Assembly (NCBI GenBank): GCA_017621205.1
Contig: JAGATQ010000016.1
Span: 86,902 to 150,901 of the forward strand
Direction: 5' to 3'
Length of the DNA: 64,000 bases
DNA from: Lachnospira sp.
Lineage (GTDB): Bacteria; Bacillota; Clostridia; Lachnospirales; Lachnospiraceae
The position numbers and the translations under genes were made by a program. Positions 17,805 through 26,027 of the stretch are shown here, piece by piece (the stretch's first letter is position 1; each line of letters opens with the position of its first letter). The notes beneath the pieces were generated by a model, which saw nothing but the letters and a program-made list of their open reading frames with translations, was not told the origin of the DNA and ran no database searches.

Positions 17805-18859
17805 ACCAAACTATCCCCCTTCTCCATTGCAAGCTCATATCCTATCTGGTGTATCTTATCTGCAAGACGTTCCCTGTGTTCTGCCGCCTCCGTCCCGGTA
17901 CATAGTTTATTATCATATAATGTATACTGCTTTCTGACATCCTTAGGAGAGAGGTTCGGCATCAATACATTCGCACCAGCAAGCAACCCCAATTCCCTTC
18001 CATTTGATGAAATCGTTCCTAACGCTGTCGTCGCGGGAAGCAGCACCTTAGGATGCATTAACCGTATGATTGCAAGAAGCTTTACAGTCATTATAAGGCT
18101 TCCCGGTTTTTCTTTCCCAAAGGGGGTATCCTTCTGTGGAAGAAAGGGACCAATCCCGACCATATGGGGCTTTAGCTCCTTTAAATAATAAATATCCTCT
18201 ATAATATCCTCCACTGTCTGAAAGGGAGAGCCCACCATAAATCCTGCTCCTACCTGATAGCCAATCTCTTTTAAATCTTCAAGACATCTCCTACGGTTAG
18301 CAAAGGACATCGACTTTGGATGCAATTTTTCATAATGAGCCTGACTGGCAGTTTCATGCCGGAGCAGATATCTGCTTGCTCCTGCCTCATACCAGCATTC
18401 ATACGCCTCCCTCTCCCATTCTCCGAAAGAGAGGGTAATGGCACAATCCGAAAATAAGCGATGAATCTCTGCTACAAGCTCTGCCAAATCCTCCTTCGTA
18501 TAATGTCCATCCTCGCCTCCCTGAAGTACAAAGGTACGGTAACCAAGCATATAACCTGCCCTACAGCAATCGACAATCTCCTTATGTGTCAGACGATACC
18601 GTTCCACTCTGCTATTGCTTCTGCGAATTCCACAATAATAGCAGTCATTTCTGCAATAATTGGTAAATTCAATCAAGCCCCGGACATATACCTTTTTTCC
18701 ATACCACTGCTCCCGAACCCTCCTTGCACTGGCATAAAGATATTCAAGTGCCTCTGGCGATTCCATGAGCAGAAGCTGACGAAGCTGTTCCCTCTCTAAA
18801 CATGTAGTTGTACATAATTCATCAACGATTTCTCTTAAACCACTTATTTCTAAGTTCAA
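17795..18859 (-). CDS. hydE: [FeFe] hydrogenase maturation radical SAM protein HydE
   Basis: HydE works with HydF and HydG to build the di-iron subcluster of [FeFe] hydrogenase; its substrate is a cysteinyl-iron complex made by HydG. The radical SAM motif CRNDCYYCG lies near residue 63. FVLQGGEDGHYTKEDLAEL, LRHETASQAHYEKLHP and MVGIGPFLPQKDTPFG are HydE features. The start is TTG with AAAGGAG six bases upstream. Length of 354 residues is normal. No hydF, hydG or hydrogenase gene is in the window. The C-terminal residues and stop come from the repeat at 17652-17804. Confidence 0.92.
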   Translation of the reverse strand: MNLEISGLREIVDELCTTTCLEREQLRQLLLMESPEALEYLYASARRVREQWYGKKVYVRGLIEFTNYCRNDCYYCGIRRSNSRVERYRLTHKEIVDCCRAGYMLGYRTFVLQGGEDGHYTKEDLAELVAEIHRLFSDCAITLSFGEWEREAYECWYEAGASRYLLRHETASQAHYEKLHPKSMSFANRRRCLEDLKEIGYQVGAGFMVGSPFQTVEDIIEDIYYLKELKPHMVGIGPFLPQKDTPFGKEKPGSLIMTVKLLAIIRLMHPKVLLPATTALGTISSNGRELGLLAGANVLMPNLSPKDVRKQYTLYDNKLCTGTEAAEHRERLADKIHQIGYELAMEKGDSLVEL

Positions 18860-18933
18860 TTGATTCTCCTTTATACCTATCAGATAATTATGAAACTCAT
18901 TTCCATCAAGCAGTAAGACATTTTCGCAAATAC

Positions 18934-20706
18934 CTATATTCCAAAATAAGAAAAATGCATATAATCTTTGCGGTCGCCCCAGATACCTCTTGGGAACCCA
19001 TATTCGGCAAAAGCATTTTCGATATCACCATTTCGTTTTATGGAATATGCGTATTTTTTCGGATTCCAATATTTCCCTACCTTAGGTTTTCCATTGTCAA
19101 ACATGGCATTATAATTCGCATTGATATCAACTGCCAGCCCCTGTCCATGCTGCCCACTCCGCCAGCTATAACAGCCAACCTCGTAAATCGGTGCCTTCTC
19201 CTTGCCATGATAAATTTTATTAAAAATTTTCTTCAACGTTGGGGCAATTGCCTTATTACAGGTAATGTATTTTGTCCTCGTAATCTTGGCACCCGACATT
19301 CCACGCTTAAAATCCCACACCTTCACTTTGATGGTTGTCATGTGCTTTCGTGCTTCCTTGTCCGACTTGTATTCAGAACCCTTTTTGTAGATTCTCTTAT
19401 ATTTGCTGTCGTAGCTTTCTGCTTCATATCCATAATAATCACCATAGGCGGTGAACTTTGCTTCCTTTCCCATCGTCTTTGCACCATTTACTACCCGGTA
19501 AGCAACAATTTTAAACTGGTAAGCAACCCCATTGCGAACCTTAAGCTTCGCTGTCCGGCTGGATGCGGAGGTTACCTTCAACTGCTTATAATCATTTTTT
19601 GTGCTCTTTAGATACACAATATACCCCTGTGCCCCAGTTACTGCCTTCCAGCTGATTGTCATCCGGGTCGGTGTTTTGGTCTTTGCAGTCATGCTCTTTA
19701 CCTTATCAAGCTGTGGAACAGCAAAAACAGTAGCCCCAGCCTGTCCCTCTACCCTGGTACCATTCACCAACGTATAACCGTATATCTGATAGTAATAGGT
19801 AACGCCACAGGTTAGGTTCTTATCTGTATATTTTACAATACTATTCTGATTAATATCTGCAATCTCCTCATATACTCCCCCTTCTGCCAACGAACGCTTT
19901 ATAATGTATCCCTGTGCATCGCCTAGCTTTTCCCATGTGAGCTTTAGGGATGTATAGGAAGCAGATACTACTTTAAGTTTTTCCACCGCCTTAAGTAGCA
20001 CCTGTGCATTTACTACATTGGAAAAAGCACCATAAATTGTTTGTCCCTCCCGGACATCATACGCACGAATCTGATAGTAATAGGTGCCACCAATCTGTAC
20101 ATTATAATCCCCAAAAAGGACACAACCATTTGGAAAGGATTTTACGATATCATATTCATCCAGCTCCCAGTCAAAATCATACTCATCGGTAATACTCTTC
20201 AGAAGGGTATAACTCCCCTCTGCCCCTGTCTCACTACGGTAAATCTCATAACCGTCATGTTGACCTGTTCCCGCCTGAAAGCCCAGAATAATGCGATTGT
20301 TCTGCGTTGCTGCCGCCTTAATTGCTGTCACAGCAGCAATCGGCTGGTCATAGCGAACCACATTGGATGCAATACGTTGTCCATCTAAATATGTTACTAC
20401 CTGATAGTAGTAATAATCGGAAATAATGCGGGTATCCCTATAGGTGGTAACACCTTTGTCAACAGTAGCGTATGCGTAGCTGTCCCCCACTGAAAAGTCA
20501 TTGGTAAGCTTTCGATAAATAAAATATTGTTCTGCACCCTCTACTGCACTCCAACCAAGCACAGCACATCCATTCTCATCATGGGCAGTCAGAACCGGAG
20601 CTGTTATTTCATTTTCCTCTGCCTGACTGGAAATAGGCTGAAGCAAAAGCCCCATACATAATACAATAGAAAATAATACGGATAAGTAGATATTGCGTTT
20701 CTTCAT
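18934..20706 (-). CDS. Exported fibronectin III protein with a C-terminal M15-type peptidase domain
   Basis: A signal peptide (NIYLSVLFSIVLCMGLLLQPISSQA) is followed by several fibronectin III-like repeats, each with a W.....GAQGYIVY-type core (about residues 35-420). The last 130 residues resemble VanY/M15 D,D- or L,D-carboxypeptidases: SGQHGQGLAVDIN carries the metal-binding His and Asp, and GDRKDYMHFSYFG has the last His. A role in trimming peptidoglycan is likely. I use the ATG at 20706, which has AGGAGG upstream; an earlier ATG at 20751 has none. Length is 590 residues. The gene stands alone. Confidence 0.85.
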   Translation of the reverse strand: MKKRNIYLSVLFSIVLCMGLLLQPISSQAEENEITAPVLTAHDENGCAVLGWSAVEGAEQYFIYRKLTNDFSVGDSYAYATVDKGVTTYRDTRIISDYYYYQVVTYLDGQRIASNVVRYDQPIAAVTAIKAAATQNNRIILGFQAGTGQHDGYEIYRSETGAEGSYTLLKSITDEYDFDWELDEYDIVKSFPNGCVLFGDYNVQIGGTYYYQIRAYDVREGQTIYGAFSNVVNAQVLLKAVEKLKVVSASYTSLKLTWEKLGDAQGYIIKRSLAEGGVYEEIADINQNSIVKYTDKNLTCGVTYYYQIYGYTLVNGTRVEGQAGATVFAVPQLDKVKSMTAKTKTPTRMTISWKAVTGAQGYIVYLKSTKNDYKQLKVTSASSRTAKLKVRNGVAYQFKIVAYRVVNGAKTMGKEAKFTAYGDYYGYEAESYDSKYKRIYKKGSEYKSDKEARKHMTTIKVKVWDFKRGMSGAKITRTKYITCNKAIAPTLKKIFNKIYHGKEKAPIYEVGCYSWRSGQHGQGLAVDINANYNAMFDNGKPKVGKYWNPKKYAYSIKRNGDIENAFAEYGFPRGIWGDRKDYMHFSYFGI

Positions 20707-21033
20707 AAGTTCATCCTCCTTATGCCTATTATACCATACAATTTCTTTCATTGACTATCAAAAGTTCTACACAGATATGGCAGTAGTATTTACTTTTTTA
20801 AAATCCATTGAAAAGCTCTTGATTTTTACCGTGAAATCCACTATGCTAGACAAGAAAAGAACGGAAACGCTTTTTCCAATAATCATGCAGCAACCTATAT
20901 AAGCGTCTGCAAAACAAGAAGTGACACAATTATCCAGTATACCTCTAGTACAGTAATTTGTAATTAACCGGACTAGTTAAAATTAAGTTCTGGATAATTA
21001 TGTTAAAGAATATTTAGATTGTGAGGTACAAAT
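20707..21033 (+). promoter_or_regulatory. Intergenic region between divergent genes, with a likely purC promoter
   Basis: This 327-base gap lies between the divergent peptidase gene and purC. A good sigma-70-type promoter, TTGATT-N17-TATGCT, is at 20819-20847 on the plus strand, leaving a long leader of about 180 bases before purC. The leader contains a repeated 30-base motif (20945-20974). I recognise no purine riboswitch core in it. GTGAGG lies before the purC ATG. Confidence 0.5.
20945..20974. repeat. 30-base intergenic repeat, copy before purC
   Basis: Read on the minus strand this is AGTCCGGTTAATTACAAAT followed by TACTGTACTAG. It matches 30679-30708 (plus strand) at 27 of 30 positions. 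A weaker relative lies near 27645-27672. All are between genes. Confidence 0.65.
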
Positions 21034-21906
21034 ATGAGCGAAATGAAACCGATAAAAGAAGGTAAAGTAAGAGAGATTTATGATAACGGAGATAATCTGA
21101 TTATGGTGGCAACCGACCGTATCAGCTGCTTTGATGTTATTTTAAAAAACAAGATTGATAAGAAGGGAACTGTTTTAACCCAGATGTCTAAATTCTGGTT
21201 TGATATGACCACAGATATCCTTCCAAATCACATGCTTTCCGCAGATGTGAAGGATATGCCGGAATTTTTCCAGCAGGAGAAATTCGACGGTAATTCCATG
21301 ATGTGTAAAAAGCTTACCATGCTTCCTGTGGAGTGTATTGTCCGTGGTTATATTACCGGAAGCGGCTGGGCAAGCTATCAGAAAAATGGAACCGTTTGTG
21401 GTATAACACTCCCGGAAGGATTACAGGAATCCGATATGCTTCCAGAACCTATTTATACCCCCTCCACAAAGGCAGAGATTGGTGACCATGATGAGAATAT
21501 TTCTTTTGAGCAGAGTATCGATGTACTGGAGAAGGATTTTCCGGGCAAGGGAAAGGAATATGCCGAAAAGCTTCGTGACTACACGATTGCATTATATAAA
21601 AAATGTGCAGATTATGCATTAGAAAAAGGAATTATTATTGCGGATACCAAGTTTGAGTTTGGCTTAGATGAGAACGGCAATATCGTTCTCGGTGATGAAA
21701 TGCTAACACCGGACAGCTCCCGCTTCTGGCCTGCAAAAGGCTATGAGCCAGGACACGGACAGCCATCCTTTGACAAGCAGTTTGCAAGAGACTGGTTAAA
21801 GGATAATGAAGAGAAACATGACTGGGAACTTCCACAAGACATTGCCCAGAAAACGATTGATAAATATTTAGAAGCATACGAGCTGCTGACAGGTAAGGCA
21901 TTATAA
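21034..21906 (+). CDS. purC: Phosphoribosylaminoimidazole-succinocarboxamide synthase
   Basis: PurC (SAICAR synthase) joins aspartate to CAIR in purine synthesis. The 290 residues contain KEGKVREIYD and VATDRISCFDVIL at the N-terminus, the conserved ECIVRGYITGSGWASYQ, and IADTKFEFGLDENGNIVLGDEMLTPDSSRFW with substrate and metal residues. This is the longer, roughly 290-residue type. It is not in an operon with other pur genes; purE lies nearby on the other strand. Confidence 0.96.
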   Translation: MSEMKPIKEGKVREIYDNGDNLIMVATDRISCFDVILKNKIDKKGTVLTQMSKFWFDMTTDILPNHMLSADVKDMPEFFQQEKFDGNSMMCKKLTMLPVECIVRGYITGSGWASYQKNGTVCGITLPEGLQESDMLPEPIYTPSTKAEIGDHDENISFEQSIDVLEKDFPGKGKEYAEKLRDYTIALYKKCADYALEKGIIIADTKFEFGLDENGNIVLGDEMLTPDSSRFWPAKGYEPGHGQPSFDKQFARDWLKDNEEKHDWELPQDIAQKTIDKYLEAYELLTGKAL

Positions 21907-21986
21907 ATTACTTGTATGCATAATGAAAGGACTGCTTAGAAGTTTCATTTTTTCATTAAATTCGGTTTTTCCATAATGATTATTTG

Positions 21987-22024
21987 AAAGGACGAACAAC
22001 CATGCTGGTTATTCGTCCTTTTTT
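21987..22024 (+). terminator. Intrinsic terminator after purC
   Basis: AAAGGACGAACAACC pairs with GGTTATTCGTCCTTT across a short loop and runs into a T tract. The gene on the other strand ends at 22023, so it may work in both directions. Confidence 0.88.
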
Positions 22025-22616
22025 ACATTAATGTTAACTGCTTTTCATTCACATGAGCATAATGGATTACCTTGGGATGATAACTCATAATAAGTTCCCA
22101 ATCCTTCTGCAAACCCTTATTATCCTCATAAGCGGCAAGATATTCCATCGGCTCTAAATCCCCTACCATGCAATCCCCATTATCCAAAACAATAGATACA
22201 CTATCCTTGCTATGGCTTGCCGTTGCAATAATCTCTCCTTCAATTCCCATGTTATGAAGAATAGCTCTGCTTTCTTTGCAAGTAATGACAGTAGCAAGCG
22301 TTTCATCAATTGGCTCATATAACATATAACTATCCCGCTTGAATATATCATCAGAAAAATGAACATATTCACGTTGAATATCCATACACAACAAGCTTAT
22401 GCCTAATTTCACCAATTCACTGATTAGTCCCATATGGTCAGGATGATAATGTGTCGCTAAAACATAGGTAATATCAGATGTCGATAGATGATTCCCTTTA
22501 AGTGCCTTATAAAAAAGTGGCAATGTTCCAGCATAATCTGTATCAATCAATAAGCCACCTTGGTTTCCACGAACAAAATACATATTGGTATTTCCATATC
22601 TTAGTTTGGTTATCAT
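22023..22616 (-). CDS. Metallo-beta-lactamase-fold hydrolase
   Basis: A 197-residue MBL-fold protein. The metal-binding motif is LATHYHPDHMGL near residue 57, a later His in TASHSKDSV and an Asp in DNGDCMVGDLEPMEYL complete the site, and a closing His is in HYAHVN. Family members hydrolyse many substrates (thioesters, lactones, phosphodiesters), so the substrate is not known. Its start overlaps the stop of the Rpn-family gene by four bases (ATGA), which implies coupled expression. Confidence 0.82.
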   Translation of the reverse strand: MITKLRYGNTNMYFVRGNQGGLLIDTDYAGTLPLFYKALKGNHLSTSDITYVLATHYHPDHMGLISELVKLGISLLCMDIQREYVHFSDDIFKRDSYMLYEPIDETLATVITCKESRAILHNMGIEGEIIATASHSKDSVSIVLDNGDCMVGDLEPMEYLAAYEDNKGLQKDWELIMSYHPKVIHYAHVNEKQLTLM

Positions 22617-23425
22617 ACTAGCTGTAAGCCTTTCTTTAATTCCAGCACCTGTTCCAGTGTAAGTCCGGAATACATTGCAACCTTTTCCAGTGGCAAATCT
22701 CCTCCTTCTAACATCCTTATTGCCACATCCATTTTTTCCTGTTCTATTCCCTGTTCTATTCCCTGTTCTATTCCCTGTTCATATTTTTCCTGATAATTCA
22801 TCTGCAACGTCATATAATCCAACCTCCATTTCTCATTCTTCCGAACAGACTGTACCGCCTCATCTAATTCTCTGGTAAAATCATCTTCTGGCTCCTTACC
22901 ATCAATAAAATCAAGTAATCGTTCCATTTCTGGGGTAACGTCATCCATGGTCCCCTTCGTATTTAAAATTATTTTTGTTGTATCATCACCTAACCCCAGC
23001 TCTGTATTCTGGATACAGCGATTTTCAAAGGTATATATGTGACGTCCCTCACCAAATAAATCAAAGGTGCATACAAAGATAACAAAGCTACGCTTTAAAT
23101 TCTTATAATTATCTCCCTTCTCCAAGATATTCAAATCTATCATACCTTGATAATATCTTGTTCTTTTAGGGAGATTTCTATTCTCCGTAGTCTGCATCTC
23201 TATATTATATACTGTTTCACTTCCATCCTCCACATAAATATCTAAACGCACACTTTTTGCATCTGCTAATATATCTATTGTCTCCTGCGACTTTGGATAT
23301 TCAATATGTGCTATTTTTATGTCAAGCACCCTCTCTAAAAAAGGTTTGCAAAACTTTGGATTTCTCATGATAACACTGAACATAAAATCATCCTTTATCT
23401 GCAATTCTTCAAAGACCTTCTCCAT
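22613..23425 (-). CDS. Rpn family (PD-(D/E)XK) recombination-promoting nuclease / transposase-like protein
   Basis: The sequence matches the Rpn/YhgA group: KDDFMFSVIMRNPKFCKPFLERVL at the start, then DIYVEDGSETVYNIEMQT, which supplies the PD-(D/E)XK nuclease Asp and Glu-x-Gln. The YYQGMIDLNILEKGDNYKNLKRSFVIFVC motif is also typical. A run of EQGI repeats encoded by 12-base tandem units (22741-22776) follows near the C-terminus. Start ATG at 23425 has GGAGGAG nine bases upstream. Such genes are abundant and variable in gut Clostridia and are not classical mobile elements by themselves. Confidence 0.85.
   Translation of the reverse strand: MEKVFEELQIKDDFMFSVIMRNPKFCKPFLERVLDIKIAHIEYPKSQETIDILADAKSVRLDIYVEDGSETVYNIEMQTTENRNLPKRTRYYQGMIDLNILEKGDNYKNLKRSFVIFVCTFDLFGEGRHIYTFENRCIQNTELGLGDDTTKIILNTKGTMDDVTPEMERLLDFIDGKEPEDDFTRELDEAVQSVRKNEKWRLDYMTLQMNYQEKYEQGIEQGIEQGIEQEKMDVAIRMLEGGDLPLEKVAMYSGLTLEQVLELKKGLQLV
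22741..22776. repeat. 12-base tandem repeats inside the Rpn gene
   Basis: Three exact copies of GTTCTATTCCCT (plus strand), plus a partial one, encode EQGI units. Copy-number change would alter the protein by four residues at a time without a frameshift. Confidence 0.85.
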
Positions 23426-23574
23426 AATAATACTCTCCTCCACTTTTACCTTTATTATAATATGTGCTTGTACTGTTTACAAGCACCGATTTTATCAATA
23501 CATCAATCATAACAAAAAATGCTACACCCCACATAATCATTAGGATGCAGCATCGCTCTCGTCTAATCCAATCT

Positions 23575-24063
23575 CTACTGATACTTTTCCATAACCTCCG
23601 CATTGGCTTTCATAGCCGCCACTTCCATGTCTTTACGATCCTTTAACATGCGTTTCTTAATCTCAGGATGCTGGTTTGCCATAATCTGTAATGCAAGATA
23701 AGCCGCATTCTTACTTCCGTTAATCGCAACAGTAGCAACCGGAATTCCGGATGGCATCTGCACAATGGACATCAGGGCATCCATACCATCTAATACCGCC
23801 CCGGAAAGCGGTACACCAATCACTGGAAGCACCGTCTGGGAAGCCACTACTCCCGGCAATGCGGCTGCCATTCCCGCTGCGGTAATAATTGCTTCCGTTC
23901 CATTATTATTACATTCCTCAATAAATGAGGATAACCCTTCATGTGCACGATGGGCAGATAAACATCTAACATTGACCTCCACCCCATAATCCTTCAATAT
24001 CCCAACTGCTGGCTCTACCTTAGAAAGGTCACTGGTTGACCCCATAATAATTGCTACCTTCAT
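23575..24063 (-). CDS. purE: N5-carboxyaminoimidazole ribonucleotide mutase
   Basis: PurE converts N5-CAIR to CAIR in purine synthesis. The class I signature is complete: VAIIMGSTSDLSK, CLSAHRAHE with the catalytic His, AAGMAAALPGVVAS, VIGVPLSG and MPSGIPVATVAING. The start at 24063 has GAGGG before it; an in-frame ATG at 24108 has no ribosome site. The product is 162 residues. The gene is alone here, with a repeat-filled 800-base gap upstream. Confidence 0.96.
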   Translation of the reverse strand: MKVAIIMGSTSDLSKVEPAVGILKDYGVEVNVRCLSAHRAHEGLSSFIEECNNNGTEAIITAAGMAAALPGVVASQTVLPVIGVPLSGAVLDGMDALMSIVQMPSGIPVATVAINGSKNAAYLALQIMANQHPEIKKRMLKDRKDMEVAAMKANAEVMEKYQ

Positions 24064-24233
24064 GTATTTCCCTCTTTTCTTTTTATTGTAGTATTGAATA
24101 TATGGCACAATATGTTAACCTTTTTTATTATACTTTAGATGGGGAGGAAAGGCAATAAATTGGTGGTAATTTTATTAGTTGCTAAATGGCAATTTATTAA
24201 ATGAGTATTTGCTAGATGAGTATTCGCTAAATA

Positions 24234-24470
24234 GCATGGGAGGGGGACGCACTATAGCATTTGTTCCGTTGTGCGGGAATAAGTATTTCTAAGATATTCC
24301 CATGGATGTATTATGTGCTGACGCAACCGACGCCAACTCGCCATCCAGGCTCGGTGGCGTCTTTTCGGGACATCCTTGTCCCGAAATTGCTGGTTACCAG
24401 AAGGGAATATCAAGAAATACTAATCCCCTACCAAAGTCACAAATGCTATAGTACGTCCCCCTTCCATGCC
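24234..24470. repeat. Structured inverted-repeat element, copy A
   Basis: The ends form a long imperfect palindrome: GGCAT, then GGGGGACG(T/C)ACTATAG, CATTTGT and, further in, AGTATTTCT and GATATTCCC on both arms (about 60 bases each). Inside are two more hairpins, GACGCCA...TGGCGTC and TTTCGGGACA...TGTCCCGAAA. Copy B at 24636-24869 is in the opposite orientation, with the same core but different, still self-complementary ends. No open frame fits. It could be a MITE or a structured RNA. Confidence 0.85.
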
Positions 24471-24635
24471 CCTTCACATTACAGATAAACCACATTTCTT
24501 AGAAAAAAGTTTAGGCAATTGACTTGTTTCTTGTTATTAGAAAACATTATTATAACCAGCTCAAACTGAATCAGCCGCTAGAACCGCTTCAACTGCTTCG
24601 GTTGTGAAAGAAAACTTATTCGTAATTTCAAGGCG

Positions 24636-24869
24636 GGCATAAAACAGGAAGGTACTATGGATTTGTGACTTTGGAAGGGAATTTGTATTTCTTGATATTC
24701 CCATTAATCTACAGCAATTTCGGGACTGGATGTCCCGAAAAGACACCACTGAGCCTGGATGGCGAATCGGCGTCGCTTGCGTCACACATTAATTCCAATA
24801 TGGGAATATCCTAGAAATACTTATTCCCGTACAACGGAACAAATCCATAGTACCTTCCTGTTTTATGCC
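24636..24869. repeat. Structured inverted-repeat element, copy B (opposite orientation)
   Basis: The terminal repeat of 31 bases is perfect and starts GGCATAAAACAGGAAGGTAC. The inner hairpins match copy A, including TTTCGGGACA and its partner. The stretch between the two copies (24471-24635) shows no gene. Both lie between ribU and purE. Confidence 0.85.
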
Positions 24870-24909
24870 ATTTTAACCTACAAATATTTTCCTTTCATAA
24901 CAAGCTATC

Positions 24910-25530
24910 CTATTCACCCTGCCCCTTAATAATCGGTGAAATCCGCTTGTATATCAACATTGTAAGAACAACATCAATCATTCCCTTTATAAATGTAAAT
25001 GGCATATTAAAGATAATCAGACACTTTAACAATGTATCCGCACCGGAATAAATTGCCTTGTACGCTTCAATAATGGATTCCATTGGCATCAGCAGGGAAT
25101 AAAAGGGATATACAATAAAATAATTGGAAGCCACACTAACCACTGCCATTACTGCCGCCCCGATAAGGGAGCCAAGCAATGCACTTTTTTTACTTTTATT
25201 GCGGCGATATATCAAACCAGCAGGTATCACAAAGCACGCTCCTAAAATAAAGTTTGACAGCTCCCCAACGCCGCCACTCTGGGATACCAGCAAATGTAAT
25301 ACATTTTTCACAGCACAGATGACTACACCAGATAGCGGCCCCATAGAAAACGCACCAATCAATTCCGGCAAATCCGAAAAATCCAGCTTTACAAAACCGG
25401 GAATCAGCATCGGGACAGGGAACTCCAGATATTGCAACACCAAGGCAACTGCTGATAACATAGCTGTCATTGCCATAAAGCGGGGATTCATGCGTTTTAC
25501 TCTTGTTTTATTCACTGGGTTCTTCTCCAT
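24910..25530 (-). CDS. ribU: ECF transporter S component, riboflavin type
   Basis: The 206-residue protein has about six membrane helices. It carries the RibU-like motif VKLDFSDLPELIGAFSMGPLSGVVICAVKN, followed by GVGELSNFILGACFVIPAGLIYRR. RibU binds riboflavin and works with the shared ECF energy unit, which is not in this window. No FMN riboswitch fits in the 40-base gap to the Nudix gene. GGAGC precedes the ATG. Confidence 0.88.
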   Translation of the reverse strand: MEKNPVNKTRVKRMNPRFMAMTAMLSAVALVLQYLEFPVPMLIPGFVKLDFSDLPELIGAFSMGPLSGVVICAVKNVLHLLVSQSGGVGELSNFILGACFVIPAGLIYRRNKSKKSALLGSLIGAAVMAVVSVASNYFIVYPFYSLLMPMESIIEAYKAIYSGADTLLKCLIIFNMPFTFIKGMIDVVLTMLIYKRISPIIKGQGE

Positions 25531-25570
25531 CGTTTCTGCTCCTATTGTTATGTATAATCAATAACTGCCT

Positions 25571-26014
25571 TTATTTCAGATATTCCATCCCATCCTCTAA
25601 AGAAAAAAAGCATTCACTGGGCTCTCCTTCTAAAATGGTAAACACCTTATCCATTCCATGTGCCAATTTCTGTTTTAGAAACTCCTTCTTATCAATCCAG
25701 AACACAGCTCCCTCCTCCGAGGAGCAAAGCTCTCCATAAAAATATTCCGCCTTATATAACAATACTACATACCGTATGCCATCCTCGCGCACCCAGTTAT
25801 ATATACCGCAGAGCTCCGGTGCTTTAATACAAAGTCCTGTTTCCTCCTCCACTTCCCGAATAACCGCATCAGCAAAGGGCTCCCCCTTTCTGACATGACC
25901 ACCGGGAAAGGTTATTCCGGTATAGCTGTCATTAACCTTATCCAGAACAACAATCCGGTCATCATCATAAATCATACACATATTTGTCCATATCGTTGGT
26001 TCCTGCTGTTCCAT
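25571..26014 (-). CDS. Nudix hydrolase (8-oxo-dGTP diphosphatase-like)
   Basis: The Nudix box is complete: GGHVRKGEPFADAVIREVEEETGL at about residues 38-61. The protein has 147 residues and begins with a typical MutT/YtkD-like strand region (CMIYDDDRIVVLDKVN). It may clean up oxidised nucleotides, though Nudix substrates cannot be predicted well. It sits 13 bases after the lipoprotein-side neighbour ends and just before ribU, all with good ribosome sites (AAGGAG here). Confidence 0.9.
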   Translation of the reverse strand: MEQQEPTIWTNMCMIYDDDRIVVLDKVNDSYTGITFPGGHVRKGEPFADAVIREVEEETGLCIKAPELCGIYNWVREDGIRYVVLLYKAEYFYGELCSSEEGAVFWIDKKEFLKQKLAHGMDKVFTILEGEPSECFFSLEDGMEYLK

Positions 26015-26027
26015 GACTACTCCTTAG

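Noticed and set aside
17587..17838. 83-codon open frame across the repeat next to hydE
   Set aside because: It is inside a repeat element, has no ribosome site and overlaps hydE on the same strand in another frame.
20850..21033. Purine riboswitch before purC
   Set aside because: The leader is long, but I could not find the conserved loops or a terminator switch.
25531..25570. FMN riboswitch before ribU
   Set aside because: The gap is only 40 bases, too short for the motif.
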